DNA of 33,363 nucleotides from Alistipes sp. (GTDB lineage Bacteria > Bacteroidota > Bacteroidia > Bacteroidales > Rikenellaceae). Position 1 is the stretch's first letter; each line of letters begins with the position of its first letter. Below, one piece after another: positions 26,933 through 33,363 of this stretch. Under the pieces are notes generated by a model. It saw nothing but the letters and a program-made list of their open reading frames with translations. It did not search any database and was not told the origin of the DNA. Both the position numbers and the translations under genes were made by a program. Location of the stretch: contig JAIECN010000053.1 of the NCBI GenBank assembly GCA_029068505.1, positions 1-33,363 on the forward strand. The letters run 5' to 3'.

Positions 26933-27829
26933 ATGACCGACCTGGAACAACTCCACTTTACGGGCACCGTATGGCGCCCGCCCTACGAAGCCTATTCCGT
27001 GCTGTTGCAGGCAACCATAGGCTGCACGCACCACGCCTGCAAGTTCTGCTCGCTCTACGGCGACCTGCGGTTCCGCCTTGCACCCTGCGAAGAGATCGAA
27101 GCCGACCTGCGGATCGCTGCACGCCACCAACCGCGCGCCCGCCGGGTCTTTCTGGTCGGGGCCAACCCGTTCGCTATGAGCTGCAATCGGCTTGTCCTGC
27201 TGGCCGACACCATCCGCGACCACCTGCCCAAGGTGCAGACCATAGGCATGTTCGCCCGGGTGACGGACATCGCAACGAAAAGCGACGAGGAACTGCGGGA
27301 ACTCCGTGCCCGCGGCATCACGGGTTTGACGATCGGCACCGAAACAGGCGACGAACCGTCGCTGGCCTTCATGCGCAAGGGCCACACGGCCGCCGACACG
27401 CTGGCACAATGCCGCCGGCTCGACGCCGCGGGCATCGAATACTACTTCACCTACATGACCGGGCTTGCGGGAGCCGGCAACGGACTGCGGGCCGCCGAAG
27501 CGACGGCGGCGCTTTTCAACCGGCTGCACCCATATATAATAGGTATCGTCTCGCTGACGCTTTTCCCCGAAGCACCGTTGGCGGCCGATACGGCTGCCGG
27601 CAGATTCCGCCAAGCCAGCGAACGTGAACGGCTCGAAGAGCTGCGCACGTTTCTCGCCCGGCTGACGATCCCCGCCACGATCATGGGCCACACCGTCTCG
27701 AACACCGTGCCGCTGCTGGGCCGCATGCCCGAGGAGCGCAGCCGCTTGCTGAACGAACTCGACAACGCACTCGCCCGCTTCTCCGAGAACGAGCTTGCCG
27801 CCTACCGCCGCGGAATCGATCACCTGTAA
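26933..27829 (+). CDS. Radical SAM protein
   Basis: The 298-residue protein is a radical SAM enzyme: GCTHHACKFCSLYGD (residues about 31-45) holds the three cluster Cys with C-x4-C-x2-C spacing. This matches the subgroup with GCxxNxCxFCxMY seen in HemN/Elp3-like proteins. Later motifs are FLVGANPFAMS, the TIGTETGDEPSLAFMRKGHT segment typical of Elp3-type barrels, and YYFTYMTGLAGAGNG. There is no methylthiotransferase TRAM domain or B12 domain, and no SPASM extension. The reaction cannot be predicted. It is divergent from an HxlR regulator, which probably controls it, and it converges with the ssb operon. Confidence 0.9.
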   Translation: MTDLEQLHFTGTVWRPPYEAYSVLLQATIGCTHHACKFCSLYGDLRFRLAPCEEIEADLRIAARHQPRARRVFLVGANPFAMSCNRLVLLADTIRDHLPKVQTIGMFARVTDIATKSDEELRELRARGITGLTIGTETGDEPSLAFMRKGHTAADTLAQCRRLDAAGIEYYFTYMTGLAGAGNGLRAAEATAALFNRLHPYIIGIVSLTLFPEAPLAADTAAGRFRQASERERLEELRTFLARLTIPATIMGHTVSNTVPLLGRMPEERSRLLNELDNALARFSENELAAYRRGIDHL

Positions 27830-27843
27830 CCATAATGCAAAAA

Positions 27844-27918
27844 GGGTGCATCTGGAAAACCGTTCCCTTACGCCCCGAACGCCATGCACCCCCGCCGAAA
27901 ACTTCGGCAGGGGTGCAT
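27844..27918 (-). terminator. Three-copy GGGTGCAT inverted repeat; terminator of the ssb operon
   Basis: GGGTGCAT occurs at 27844-27851, as its complement ATGCACCC at 27884-27891, and again at 27911-27918. On the minus strand the middle copy can pair with the 27844 copy, whose right arm runs into T5 (27843-27839), forming a terminator. Or it can pair with the 27911 copy in a longer stem that includes GCCGAA/TTCGGC (27894-27908). The two folds exclude each other. It lies between the convergent radical SAM and ssb genes. Confidence 0.6.
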
Positions 27919-27979
27919 CATACGGACACAAATGGAATGTGCTCTTCGGTGTCTTTGCGTATCCGGACTGCCGCAACTA

Positions 27980-28516
27980 TCAGAACGGCAGATCGTCGGG
28001 ATCCTCGGCAGGCATGGACGGAGCTGCGGTAGGCTGGGCAGGCGCCGCAGCGGGCTGACCGGGAGCCGAATGTCCGGCAGCGCCTGCCGCCGCACCGGAG
28101 GGCTGCGCCGACCCGGCACCGCTCTGCGCAGCTCCATACGCCTGGGCAGAAGCACCGCCCTGCGTCCCGTCGGACATCGGGCTGTCGCTTCGCCGGCCCA
28201 ACAGATTCATGCTGTCGGCCAGTATCTCGGTAGTATATCGCTTGTTGTTGTCCTTGTCGACCCAATCGCGCGTCCGCAGACGCCCCTCGATATAAAGCTG
28301 CGATCCCTTGTGCACGTAGCGATCGACCACATCGGCCAGGCCGCGCCACAAGGTGACCGTGTGCCACTCGGTATGCTCGCGCGTCTCGTTGGTCTGACGA
28401 TCGAAAAACCGCTCGGTGGTAGCCATCCGCAAACGGGCGACCTTCACACCGTTCTCGGTCGCGCGAACCTCCGGCTCCATGCCGACGTTGCCGACCAAAA
28501 TAACCTTGTTGACCAT
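27980..28516 (-). CDS. ssb: Single-stranded DNA-binding protein
   Basis: SSB coats single-stranded DNA in replication, recombination and repair. The 178-residue product has an OB fold in residues 1 to about 108: MVNKVILVGNVGMEPEVRAT, ARLRMATTERFFD, EWHTVTLWRGLADVVDRYVH, GSQLYIEGRL and YTTEILADSMNLLG. A flexible linker of about 60 residues rich in Ala, Gly, Pro and Gln follows. The acidic tip DPDDLPF, which binds partner proteins, ends the chain. It is the last gene of the lpxK operon, 6 nt behind the phosphorylase, and is followed by the inverted-repeat terminator. Confidence 0.96.
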   Translation of the reverse strand: MVNKVILVGNVGMEPEVRATENGVKVARLRMATTERFFDRQTNETREHTEWHTVTLWRGLADVVDRYVHKGSQLYIEGRLRTRDWVDKDNNKRYTTEILADSMNLLGRRSDSPMSDGTQGGASAQAYGAAQSGAGSAQPSGAAAGAAGHSAPGQPAAAPAQPTAAPSMPAEDPDDLPF

Positions 28517-28522
28517 ATGCTT

Positions 28523-29329
28523 CTACAACTCTTTAATCATCCGCCGGAACAACGACTGCATCTTCACGCCGGCCTTTTTGCCCTGCAACTGTACGTCCTC
28601 GTGATCGCCGATTTCGTCGGAGAGGCCGCAGTTGGTGATGACCGAGACGCCGAACACGGGAATCGACATGTGCCGGGCGACGATCACCTCGGGAACCGTC
28701 GACATGCCGGCCGCATCGCCGCCGATGGCCTTGAAATAACGATACTCGGCCTGGGTCTCGAACGTAGGCCCCGTGCCGCCGACATAAACGCCGTACTGGA
28801 GCTTGATGTTCTCCTGCTCGGCAATGGCCGTGGCGCGGGCGATCAACTCCTTGTCATAACAATTGTGCATGTCGGGGAAACGAGGCCCCAACTCGGCGAT
28901 GTTCGGCCCGATCAAGGGATTGGGCATCAAATTGATGTGGTCGGTAATGACCATCAGGTCGCCGACGCGGAACGACGTATTGATGCCGCCCGAAGCATTG
29001 GAGACGAAAAGATAACCTATGCCCAGCTGCTGCATCACCCGCACGGGGAAAGTCACCTGCTGCATGGTATAACCCTCGTAATAATGGAAGCGGCCCTGCA
29101 TGGCGACGACCTTGCGGCCCTCCAACATACCGAAGATCAGACGGCCCTTGTGCCCCTCGACCGTCGAGACCGGAAACCCGGGAATCGACTTGTAATCCAA
29201 CGAATAGGCGGCCTCGATCTGTTCGGCGAAGTCGCCCAGGCCGGTGCCGAGCACGATGCCCACCTCGGGCCGGAATCCGGCGGTCTGCGCCTGGATCCAT
29301 GCGGCGGTCTTCTTAATTTCCTCTAACAT
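28523..29329 (-). CDS. Purine nucleoside phosphorylase (class I, trimeric type)
   Basis: The enzyme splits inosine or guanosine with phosphate into base and ribose-1-phosphate for purine salvage. The 268-residue protein follows the human/Bacillus PunA type: VGIVLGTGLGDFA (23-35), GRFHYYEGYTMQQVTFPVRV with the phosphate-site His, SNASGGIN, and DHINLMPNPLIGPN. Next come VGGTGPTFETQAEYR carrying the base-binding Glu, AAGMSTVPEVIVARHM and VITNCGLSD. The Asn of TNCG, rather than Asp, favours 6-oxopurines. It overlaps the lpxK 3' end by 17 nt and precedes ssb by 6 nt, so these three genes form one transcript. Confidence 0.95.
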   Translation of the reverse strand: MLEEIKKTAAWIQAQTAGFRPEVGIVLGTGLGDFAEQIEAAYSLDYKSIPGFPVSTVEGHKGRLIFGMLEGRKVVAMQGRFHYYEGYTMQQVTFPVRVMQQLGIGYLFVSNASGGINTSFRVGDLMVITDHINLMPNPLIGPNIAELGPRFPDMHNCYDKELIARATAIAEQENIKLQYGVYVGGTGPTFETQAEYRYFKAIGGDAAGMSTVPEVIVARHMSIPVFGVSVITNCGLSDEIGDHEDVQLQGKKAGVKMQSLFRRMIKEL

Positions 29330-30356
29330 CTTCTTCTAATCTTTGCAGAAAATCCGTTGCCGAATCCTCTATGAACGAAATATTGATCGGTTGATAATAC
29401 AAACTGCGCCGGATGTCGGCGGGAATCTTCTCCCGGTTGACCAACTTCACGGCATCCTTCTCGGTGGTGACGATCACGGCCCCGGGATGCACGGTGAGCA
29501 GCGCCCCGAGCGCCCGGATGTCGCGCACGCGGTAGACGTGGTGGTCGTCGAGCGTCATCTCGGCCACGACCTCGTAACGCTTGCGCAAGGTATCGAGGAA
29601 CGGCTCGGGATTGCCTATGCCGGAGAGTGCAATGACCTTGCCGCCCTGCGCCACCGGCTCGGGAGAAGCCTCCGACGGGAAGAGCGGCTGGGGGATGAAA
29701 CTCTCGAAACGCGTATAGTAGACCCGCTGGTAAGCGATCGAAATCAAGACCTTGCGCAAGATGCGCCGGTCGATGGGCGCCATCTTCTCGGGACACTTCG
29801 TGACGACGAAATAATGCGCCCTGTACAACTCGGAAGGCAGATCGCGCAACGTCCCGGCGGGCAACATCTTGTCGTGCTGGACGGGACGCGTGGCGTCGAT
29901 CATCACCACGTTGATCTTCGGCTCGATGTAACGATGCTGGAATCCGTCGTCCATGATGATGAGGTCGATCTCGGGATGCTCGGCGCAGATTCTCCGGATG
30001 GCATCGGCCCGCTTCTCGCAGACGACGACCAACGTATCGGGAAACTTGAGCTTGATCTGCAACGGCTCGTCGCCCACTTCGCGGTAGTGCGACGAACACT
30101 GCACCTCGCGGTATCCCTTGGTACGCCGGCCGTAACCGCGCGACAACAAAGCGATGTTGTAACGCTGCGACATGTAGGAAATGAGCATCTCGGCCATCGG
30201 CGTCTTGCCGGTGCCGCCTACGGTGATGTTGCCGATACAGATGATCGGAATGTCGAAACGCTCGCTTTTGAGGAACCCCCAATCGAAGAGACGATGACGG
30301 AACGTCACCCCCAACTTGTACAGAAAGGCCATCGGCGCGAGCAAACTTTTGGTCAT
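29313..30356 (-). CDS. lpxK: Tetraacyldisaccharide 4'-kinase
   Basis: LpxK adds the 4'-phosphate to the lipid A disaccharide at the inner membrane, a late step in lipid A synthesis. The 347-residue protein has an N-terminal membrane-anchoring helix (about 3-25). The Walker A is in CIGNITVGGTGKTPMAEM, with SRGYGRRTKGY after it. The DDGFQHR motif (around residues 136-142) carries the catalytic Asp and His, and the C-terminal VTTEKDAVKL motif is intact. This shows a Gram-negative envelope with lipid A. It is first in an operon with PNP and ssb and has a consensus promoter 32 nt upstream. Confidence 0.96.
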   Translation of the reverse strand: MTKSLLAPMAFLYKLGVTFRHRLFDWGFLKSERFDIPIICIGNITVGGTGKTPMAEMLISYMSQRYNIALLSRGYGRRTKGYREVQCSSHYREVGDEPLQIKLKFPDTLVVVCEKRADAIRRICAEHPEIDLIIMDDGFQHRYIEPKINVVMIDATRPVQHDKMLPAGTLRDLPSELYRAHYFVVTKCPEKMAPIDRRILRKVLISIAYQRVYYTRFESFIPQPLFPSEASPEPVAQGGKVIALSGIGNPEPFLDTLRKRYEVVAEMTLDDHHVYRVRDIRALGALLTVHPGAVIVTTEKDAVKLVNREKIPADIRRSLYYQPINISFIEDSATDFLQRLEEDVRGN

Positions 30357-30387
30357 CTCTTCAAACTATGCAATTAACCGGAATTTT

Positions 30388-30418
30388 CAAAGATAACAAT
30401 ATTTCCCGACTTGACAAA
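30388..30418 (-). promoter_or_regulatory. Promoter of the lpxK-PNP-ssb operon
   Basis: Minus strand TTTG (30418-30415), 19 nt, TATCTTTG (30395-30388); predicted leader about 25 nt to the lpxK ATG. Confidence 0.85.
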
Positions 30419-30543
30419 ATAAAAATTTGCAAATCTCAAGCCCGAATCAAAAACCGCCCTTCCGAAGGACGAAAAACAAGAATTCCCAGGCAGAAAAACC
30501 GGCGCAGAAACCGGAATACGCAAAACAACAGACGAAATTGGCG

Positions 30544-30688
30544 CGGCGTCTCGGCAAAACACGAAACGAAGTCGCTTTCCTGCTCGACCTGCACGATTTG
30601 CGGGAGACATGCTCCCGCTTAGATAGGCGGCGTCTCGGCAAAATGCAAACAAAGTTTGCTTTTGCGCTCGACTTGCACTATCTTTGCC
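30544..30688 (+). repeat. Imperfect direct repeat carrying the M23 lipoprotein promoter
   Basis: CGGCGTCTCGGCAAAA occurs at 30544-30559 and, identically, at 30628-30643, 84 bp apart. The next about 45 nt are similar in both copies (GCTCGACCTGCAC against GCTCGACTTGCAC). Only the second copy has intact promoter boxes; the first reads CGATTTGC where the second has TATCTTTGC. A 7-bp hairpin (GCGGGAG 30600-30606 with CTCCCGC 30612-30618) lies between them. The rest of 30419-30543 shows no feature that I can name. Confidence 0.75.
30655..30686 (+). promoter_or_regulatory. M23 lipoprotein promoter (TTTG-N20-TATCTTTG)
   Basis: TTTG (30655-30658) lies in the right arm of a perfect palindrome GCAAAC-AAA-GTTTGC (30645-30659); TATCTTTG is at 30679-30686. 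The likely start codon follows 9 nt later, so the mRNA has almost no leader. The spacer matches that of the ruvB promoter at 15 of 20 positions. Confidence 0.85.
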
Positions 30689-30695
30689 TATGCGT

Positions 30696-31976
30696 ATGAA
30701 AAAAATTACCCTCTCCCTGCTTGTAACGCTGGCCCTGGCGGCCGGAGCATGCGACCGCACGGAACAACCGGTCGCCCAACAAAACCTGGTCTACGGCATC
30801 GACGCCGACAACTACCGCCTGGAAAGCAGCGAAATCGGCCCCGGCGAAACCATGGGCAAGATACTCAACCGCTACGGCGTCACGGCCCGCCAGATCGACC
30901 GGCTCGACCGCGCCTCCAAAGAGGTGTTCCCGCTGCGCAACATCCGCCCAGGCCACAAATACACGGTCTTCATCCACGAAGACTCGCTCTACAGCCCGCA
31001 CCTCGACTATCTGGTCTACGAAACCGGGCTGACCGACTACGTGGTGTTCGGATTCCACGACGCCGACTCGGTGTCGGTGCGCCAGGACACCAAACCCGTG
31101 ACCCTGCGCCGCACCAAGCGCAGCGCGGTGATCGAATCGTCGCTCTGGGGATCGATCATGGAGCAGAACCTCCCCTACGCCCTGGCGGCCGAGATGGAGA
31201 ACATCTACCAGTGGACGGTGGACTTCTTCGGCATACAGAAAGGCGACCGCTTCACGGTGATCTACGACGAACGCTTCATCGACGACACCATACCCGCAGG
31301 CATCAACCGCATATGGGGCGCCAAATTCACACAGGGAGGCAAAGAATACTACGCCATACCCTACCGCCAGGGCGGCAAGATCCAATATTGGGAAGCCGAC
31401 GGCACGAGCCTGCGCAAACAAATGCTCAAGGCGCCCCTCAAGTATACGCGCATCAGTTCGAAATTCACCTATGCCCGCAAGCATCCGATCTACAAGGTCT
31501 ACCGGCCCCACACGGGCGTAGACTACGCTGCGCCGAAAGGCACGCCCGTACATGCCGTCGCCGACGGCGTGGTGACGTTCAAAGGCTGGGCCGGAGGCGG
31601 GGGCAACACCCTCAAGATCAAGCACCCGGGCAACCTAATGACGGGTTACCTCCACTTGAGCGGCTATGCCAAGGGCATCGCCAAGGGCACACGCGTGTCG
31701 CAGGGCCAGCTCATCGGCTACGTGGGTTCGACCGGCGCTTCGACCGGCCCGCACCTCGACTACCGCATCTGGCGCAACGGCACGCCCATCGATCCGCTGA
31801 AGATACCCCAGCAGCCGGCAGAGCCGATTTCCAAGGCGAACCGCGAGACGTTCGAGTTCGTGCGCGACCGCATCATCGCCGAATTGAACGGCGAAGTACC
31901 CGACGAGGAGCGCATCACGCAGCTGGACTCGATCGTGATTCCGGCCGCCGTGCCGCAACCAGCTCCGGCCGAATAG
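30696..31976 (+). CDS. M23-family peptidase-like lipoprotein (HxD variant)
   Basis: The product (426 residues from ATG 30696; ATG 30690 is an alternative) has a lipoprotein signal peptide ending LAAGAC, so it is anchored in a membrane facing the periplasm. The middle includes a LysM/OapA-like region (GETMGKILNRYGVTARQ) and DFFGIQKGDRFTVIYDERF. The C-terminal M23 domain has RPHTGVDYAAPKGTPV (HxxxD), YLHLSGY and GYVGSTGASTGPHLDYRIW. Active M23 peptidases end with HxH; here the last His is Asp (HLD), which may alter zinc binding. The protein could be a weak hydrolase or a regulator of cell-wall amidases, like the degenerate EnvC/NlpD group. It begins a gene cluster with ispD and a PH-domain-like protein. 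Confidence 0.9.
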   Translation: MKKITLSLLVTLALAAGACDRTEQPVAQQNLVYGIDADNYRLESSEIGPGETMGKILNRYGVTARQIDRLDRASKEVFPLRNIRPGHKYTVFIHEDSLYSPHLDYLVYETGLTDYVVFGFHDADSVSVRQDTKPVTLRRTKRSAVIESSLWGSIMEQNLPYALAAEMENIYQWTVDFFGIQKGDRFTVIYDERFIDDTIPAGINRIWGAKFTQGGKEYYAIPYRQGGKIQYWEADGTSLRKQMLKAPLKYTRISSKFTYARKHPIYKVYRPHTGVDYAAPKGTPVHAVADGVVTFKGWAGGGGNTLKIKHPGNLMTGYLHLSGYAKGIAKGTRVSQGQLIGYVGSTGASTGPHLDYRIWRNGTPIDPLKIPQQPAEPISKANRETFEFVRDRIIAELNGEVPDEERITQLDSIVIPAAVPQPAPAE

Positions 31977-31989
31977 CACAGCCCGACGG

Positions 31990-32694
31990 ATGGAACGCAG
32001 CGGGGTCATCATCGTGGCGGGCGGCGCAGGCCGCCGATGCGGCGGACGCCTACCCAAGCAGTTCGCCCTGCTGGGCGGCATGCCGGTGCTGGCGCGCACG
32101 GTCGGCAACTTCGCCCGGGCGCTGCCCGGCGCTCCGATCGTGGTCGTGCTGCCTGCCGAGCACATCGATTTCTGGAACAACCTGCGCGCCCGTTTCGACA
32201 CGGCGCCCCATACGGTGACGGACGGAGGTGCCGAACGGTTCCACTCGGTACGCAACGGGTTGGCCGCCCTGCCGGACGACGTGCGGCTGATCGCCGTTCA
32301 GGATGGCGTGCGGCCGTTAGGTTCGGCGAAACTGATCCGCCGCCTGGCTGCCGAAGCCGCAGCGCACGGCTCGGCGATTCCGGTCGTGGAGCCGGCGGAC
32401 TCTTACCGCGAAACGGACGGCGAACATTCGCACACGCTCGACCGCAGCCGCCTGCGGATCGTGCAGACTCCCCAGTTCTTCGACGCCGAAGTGCTCCGCG
32501 CAGCCTACCGGGCCGACTACCGTCCGGAGTTCACCGACGACGCCTCGGTGGTCGAACATGCCGGGCATGCCGTCCGTCTCTGCGAAGGAGAGCGGCAGAA
32601 CCTGAAGATCACGACGCCGGAAGATTTCGCAGTGGCCGAAGCGCTGCTTGCCGCCCGCGAAGAGAACGCCTACGAAGACCTGCCGACCGAATAA
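31990..32694 (+). CDS. ispD: 2-C-methyl-D-erythritol 4-phosphate cytidylyltransferase
   Basis: IspD joins CTP and methylerythritol phosphate into CDP-methylerythritol, just before the step done by IspE (7858-8673). The 234-residue protein has VIIVAGGAGRRCGGRLPKQF (residues 6-25), the CTP-binding loop with its Arg and Lys. Cys18 stands where Met is common. GGAERFHSVRNGL is next, then AVQDGVRPL (DGVRP, substrate site), VQTPQFF, and FTDDASVVEHAGH with the conserved Asp. KITTPEDFAVAEALL closes the domain. It is a single-domain form, not fused to IspF. It starts 13 nt behind the M23 gene and is probably co-transcribed. Confidence 0.96.
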   Translation: MERSGVIIVAGGAGRRCGGRLPKQFALLGGMPVLARTVGNFARALPGAPIVVVLPAEHIDFWNNLRARFDTAPHTVTDGGAERFHSVRNGLAALPDDVRLIAVQDGVRPLGSAKLIRRLAAEAAAHGSAIPVVEPADSYRETDGEHSHTLDRSRLRIVQTPQFFDAEVLRAAYRADYRPEFTDDASVVEHAGHAVRLCEGERQNLKITTPEDFAVAEALLAAREENAYEDLPTE

Positions 32695-32707
32695 CGACAC
32701 GCCGCAC

Positions 32708-33226
32708 ATGGAAAACACCTACAAATATCGCTTCGACCGCCACACGATCTACTGGACGACGATCTACCTGATCGTCTTCGCGCTGCTGGGCGGCGGACTC
32801 TACTACCTCTACGAAGGCGGCTACCTCTCGGCCTGGTTCACCTCGTTCATCGTGGCGCTCATCGCGCTGATGGCGCTTTCGATCCCCCGCAAGATCGTGG
32901 TGACCGACGAAACGGTCGAAATACGCTGCCTGCTGGACATCACGGAAATCCGCCGCGACGAGATCGCAGCCGTGCGCCGGGTGGAGACCAAGCAGATGAA
33001 ATGGATCGTGCCGATGTTCGGCAGCTGCGGATTCTTCGGCTACTATGGCTACTATTTCGACCTCCATCGCTTCGAACAGGTAAAAATCTACGCCACGCAA
33101 TGGCGCAACTTCGTAGAAATCATCGACATCTACGAGGAACGGCTCTACGTGTCGTGCAGCGATGCCGACCGGCTGACAGCAGAGCTGACGCCGCCGGGCG
33201 GCAACCGGCCGATCGAAGAAGAATAG
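32708..33226 (+). CDS. PH-domain-like small membrane protein of unknown function
   Basis: The 172-residue protein has two membrane helices near the N-terminus (about residues 14-34 and 41-58). A soluble part of beta strands follows: KIVVTDETVEIRCLLDITEIRRDEI, AVRRVETKQMKWIVPMFGSCGFFGYYG, then KIYATQWRNFVEIIDIYEERLYVSCSDADRLTAEL. The strand order and the closing V-S-C-x-D-x2-R-L-x2-EL pattern resemble bacterial PH (bPH) membrane proteins, whose function is mostly unknown. The Met at 32708 is chosen because it lies 13 nt behind ispD and starts the hydrophobic layout; a longer in-frame start at 32648 would overlap ispD. No catalytic motif is visible. Confidence 0.75.
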   Translation: MENTYKYRFDRHTIYWTTIYLIVFALLGGGLYYLYEGGYLSAWFTSFIVALIALMALSIPRKIVVTDETVEIRCLLDITEIRRDEIAAVRRVETKQMKWIVPMFGSCGFFGYYGYYFDLHRFEQVKIYATQWRNFVEIIDIYEERLYVSCSDADRLTAELTPPGGNRPIEEE

Positions 33227-33363
33227 ATAAAAAGCAACTTCATACCCGGAATGGCGGAGGTCACGGCTTCCGCCAGTGCGGTACGTAGATTCAGCAATCC
33301 ACTGACGGCGTAAGGCGCAGAAAAGAAGTTGATGCAAAAGTTCAGCGCAGAAAATTCGGTGCG
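33227..33363. other. Terminal 137 bases: structured, no gene recognised
   Basis: Two overlapping inverted repeats can form. One is GGCGGAGG (33253-33260) with CTTCCGCC (33267-33274). The other is CGCCAGTG (33271-33278) with CACTG and GGCG (33300-33310, 2-nt bulge). They share bases and exclude each other. GCAACTTC near 33236 and GAAGTTG near 33325 make an outer repeat. No T tract, tRNA shape or convincing reading frame is seen. Confidence 0.4.

Noticed and set aside
27884-27918. Possible CRISPR-like or tRNA-like hairpin
   Set aside because: Only a local inverted repeat; no spaced direct repeats and no cloverleaf or anticodon arm.
30368-30699. Short plus-strand frames in the lpxK/M23 intergenic region
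   Set aside because: They run through the promoter repeat and hairpin and have no credible start or protein pattern.
32609-33337. Minus-strand open frame of about 240 codons covering the PH-domain-like gene and the window end
   Set aside because: It overlaps a coherent plus-strand membrane protein and the end of ispD; its translation is biased and shows no domain.

Overview
The window looks like a chromosomal contig end from a GC-rich member of the Bacteroidales, most likely Alistipes or a close relative (Rikenellaceae). The reasons are the high GC content, the lack of Shine-Dalgarno sequences, repeated Bacteroidota-type promoters (TTTG or TTG, a 19-21 nt gap, then TAnnTTTG), and families such as NigD-like, GSCFA, DUF2851 and a large multi-SLBB polysaccharide export protein. 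The genus is an inference. Bases 1-64 are not genomic: a poly-C run is followed by a near-exact Nextera transposase adapter, so the first gene is cut by the contig end.

Layout. 65-5100: truncated NigD-like gene, terminator, then ruvB, a ferredoxin-nitroreductase fusion and a short malic enzyme on the plus strand, converging on aroB. 5100-9750: typA/bipA with a small membrane protein, rpiB, ispE (minus) and a GSCFA protein. 9760-13170: a secreted alkaline-phosphatase-fold protein that seems to have lost its active site, followed by sufE, a SufT/MIP18-like gene and a shortened DUF2851 gene. 13170-18400 (minus): a polysaccharide export pair (Wza-like, then Wzz-like) and a ROK glucokinase. 18440-20740: a trans-polyprenyl diphosphate synthase gene broken by a 2-nt frameshift and a U32 peptidase-family gene. 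20740-21430: a gene-poor stretch with a nested hairpin terminator and a cobalamin riboswitch on the minus strand that has no recognisable gene behind it. 21430-25700: secA, a dCMP deaminase-like gene and a small secreted protein. 25735-27830: an SDR oxidoreductase, an HxlR regulator and a divergent radical SAM gene. 27840-30420 (minus): the operon lpxK, purine nucleoside phosphorylase, ssb. 30540-33230: an M23 peptidase-like lipoprotein behind a duplicated promoter segment, ispD and a PH-domain-like membrane protein. The last 137 bases hold no gene that I recognise.

Most genes are core housekeeping: isoprenoid synthesis (ispD, ispE, polyprenyl synthase), Fe-S maturation (SufE, SufT-like), envelope (LpxK, SecA, Wza/Wzz, M23), DNA repair and replication (RuvB, SSB) and nucleotide metabolism (dCMP deaminase, PNP). 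I see no CRISPR array, rRNA, tRNA, transposase or prophage. The least ordinary points are the gene-less B12 riboswitch, the degenerate phosphatase, the frameshifted prenyl synthase, and a promoter-bearing repeat whose spacer sequence is shared by two unrelated genes. No clearly new multi-gene system is visible.
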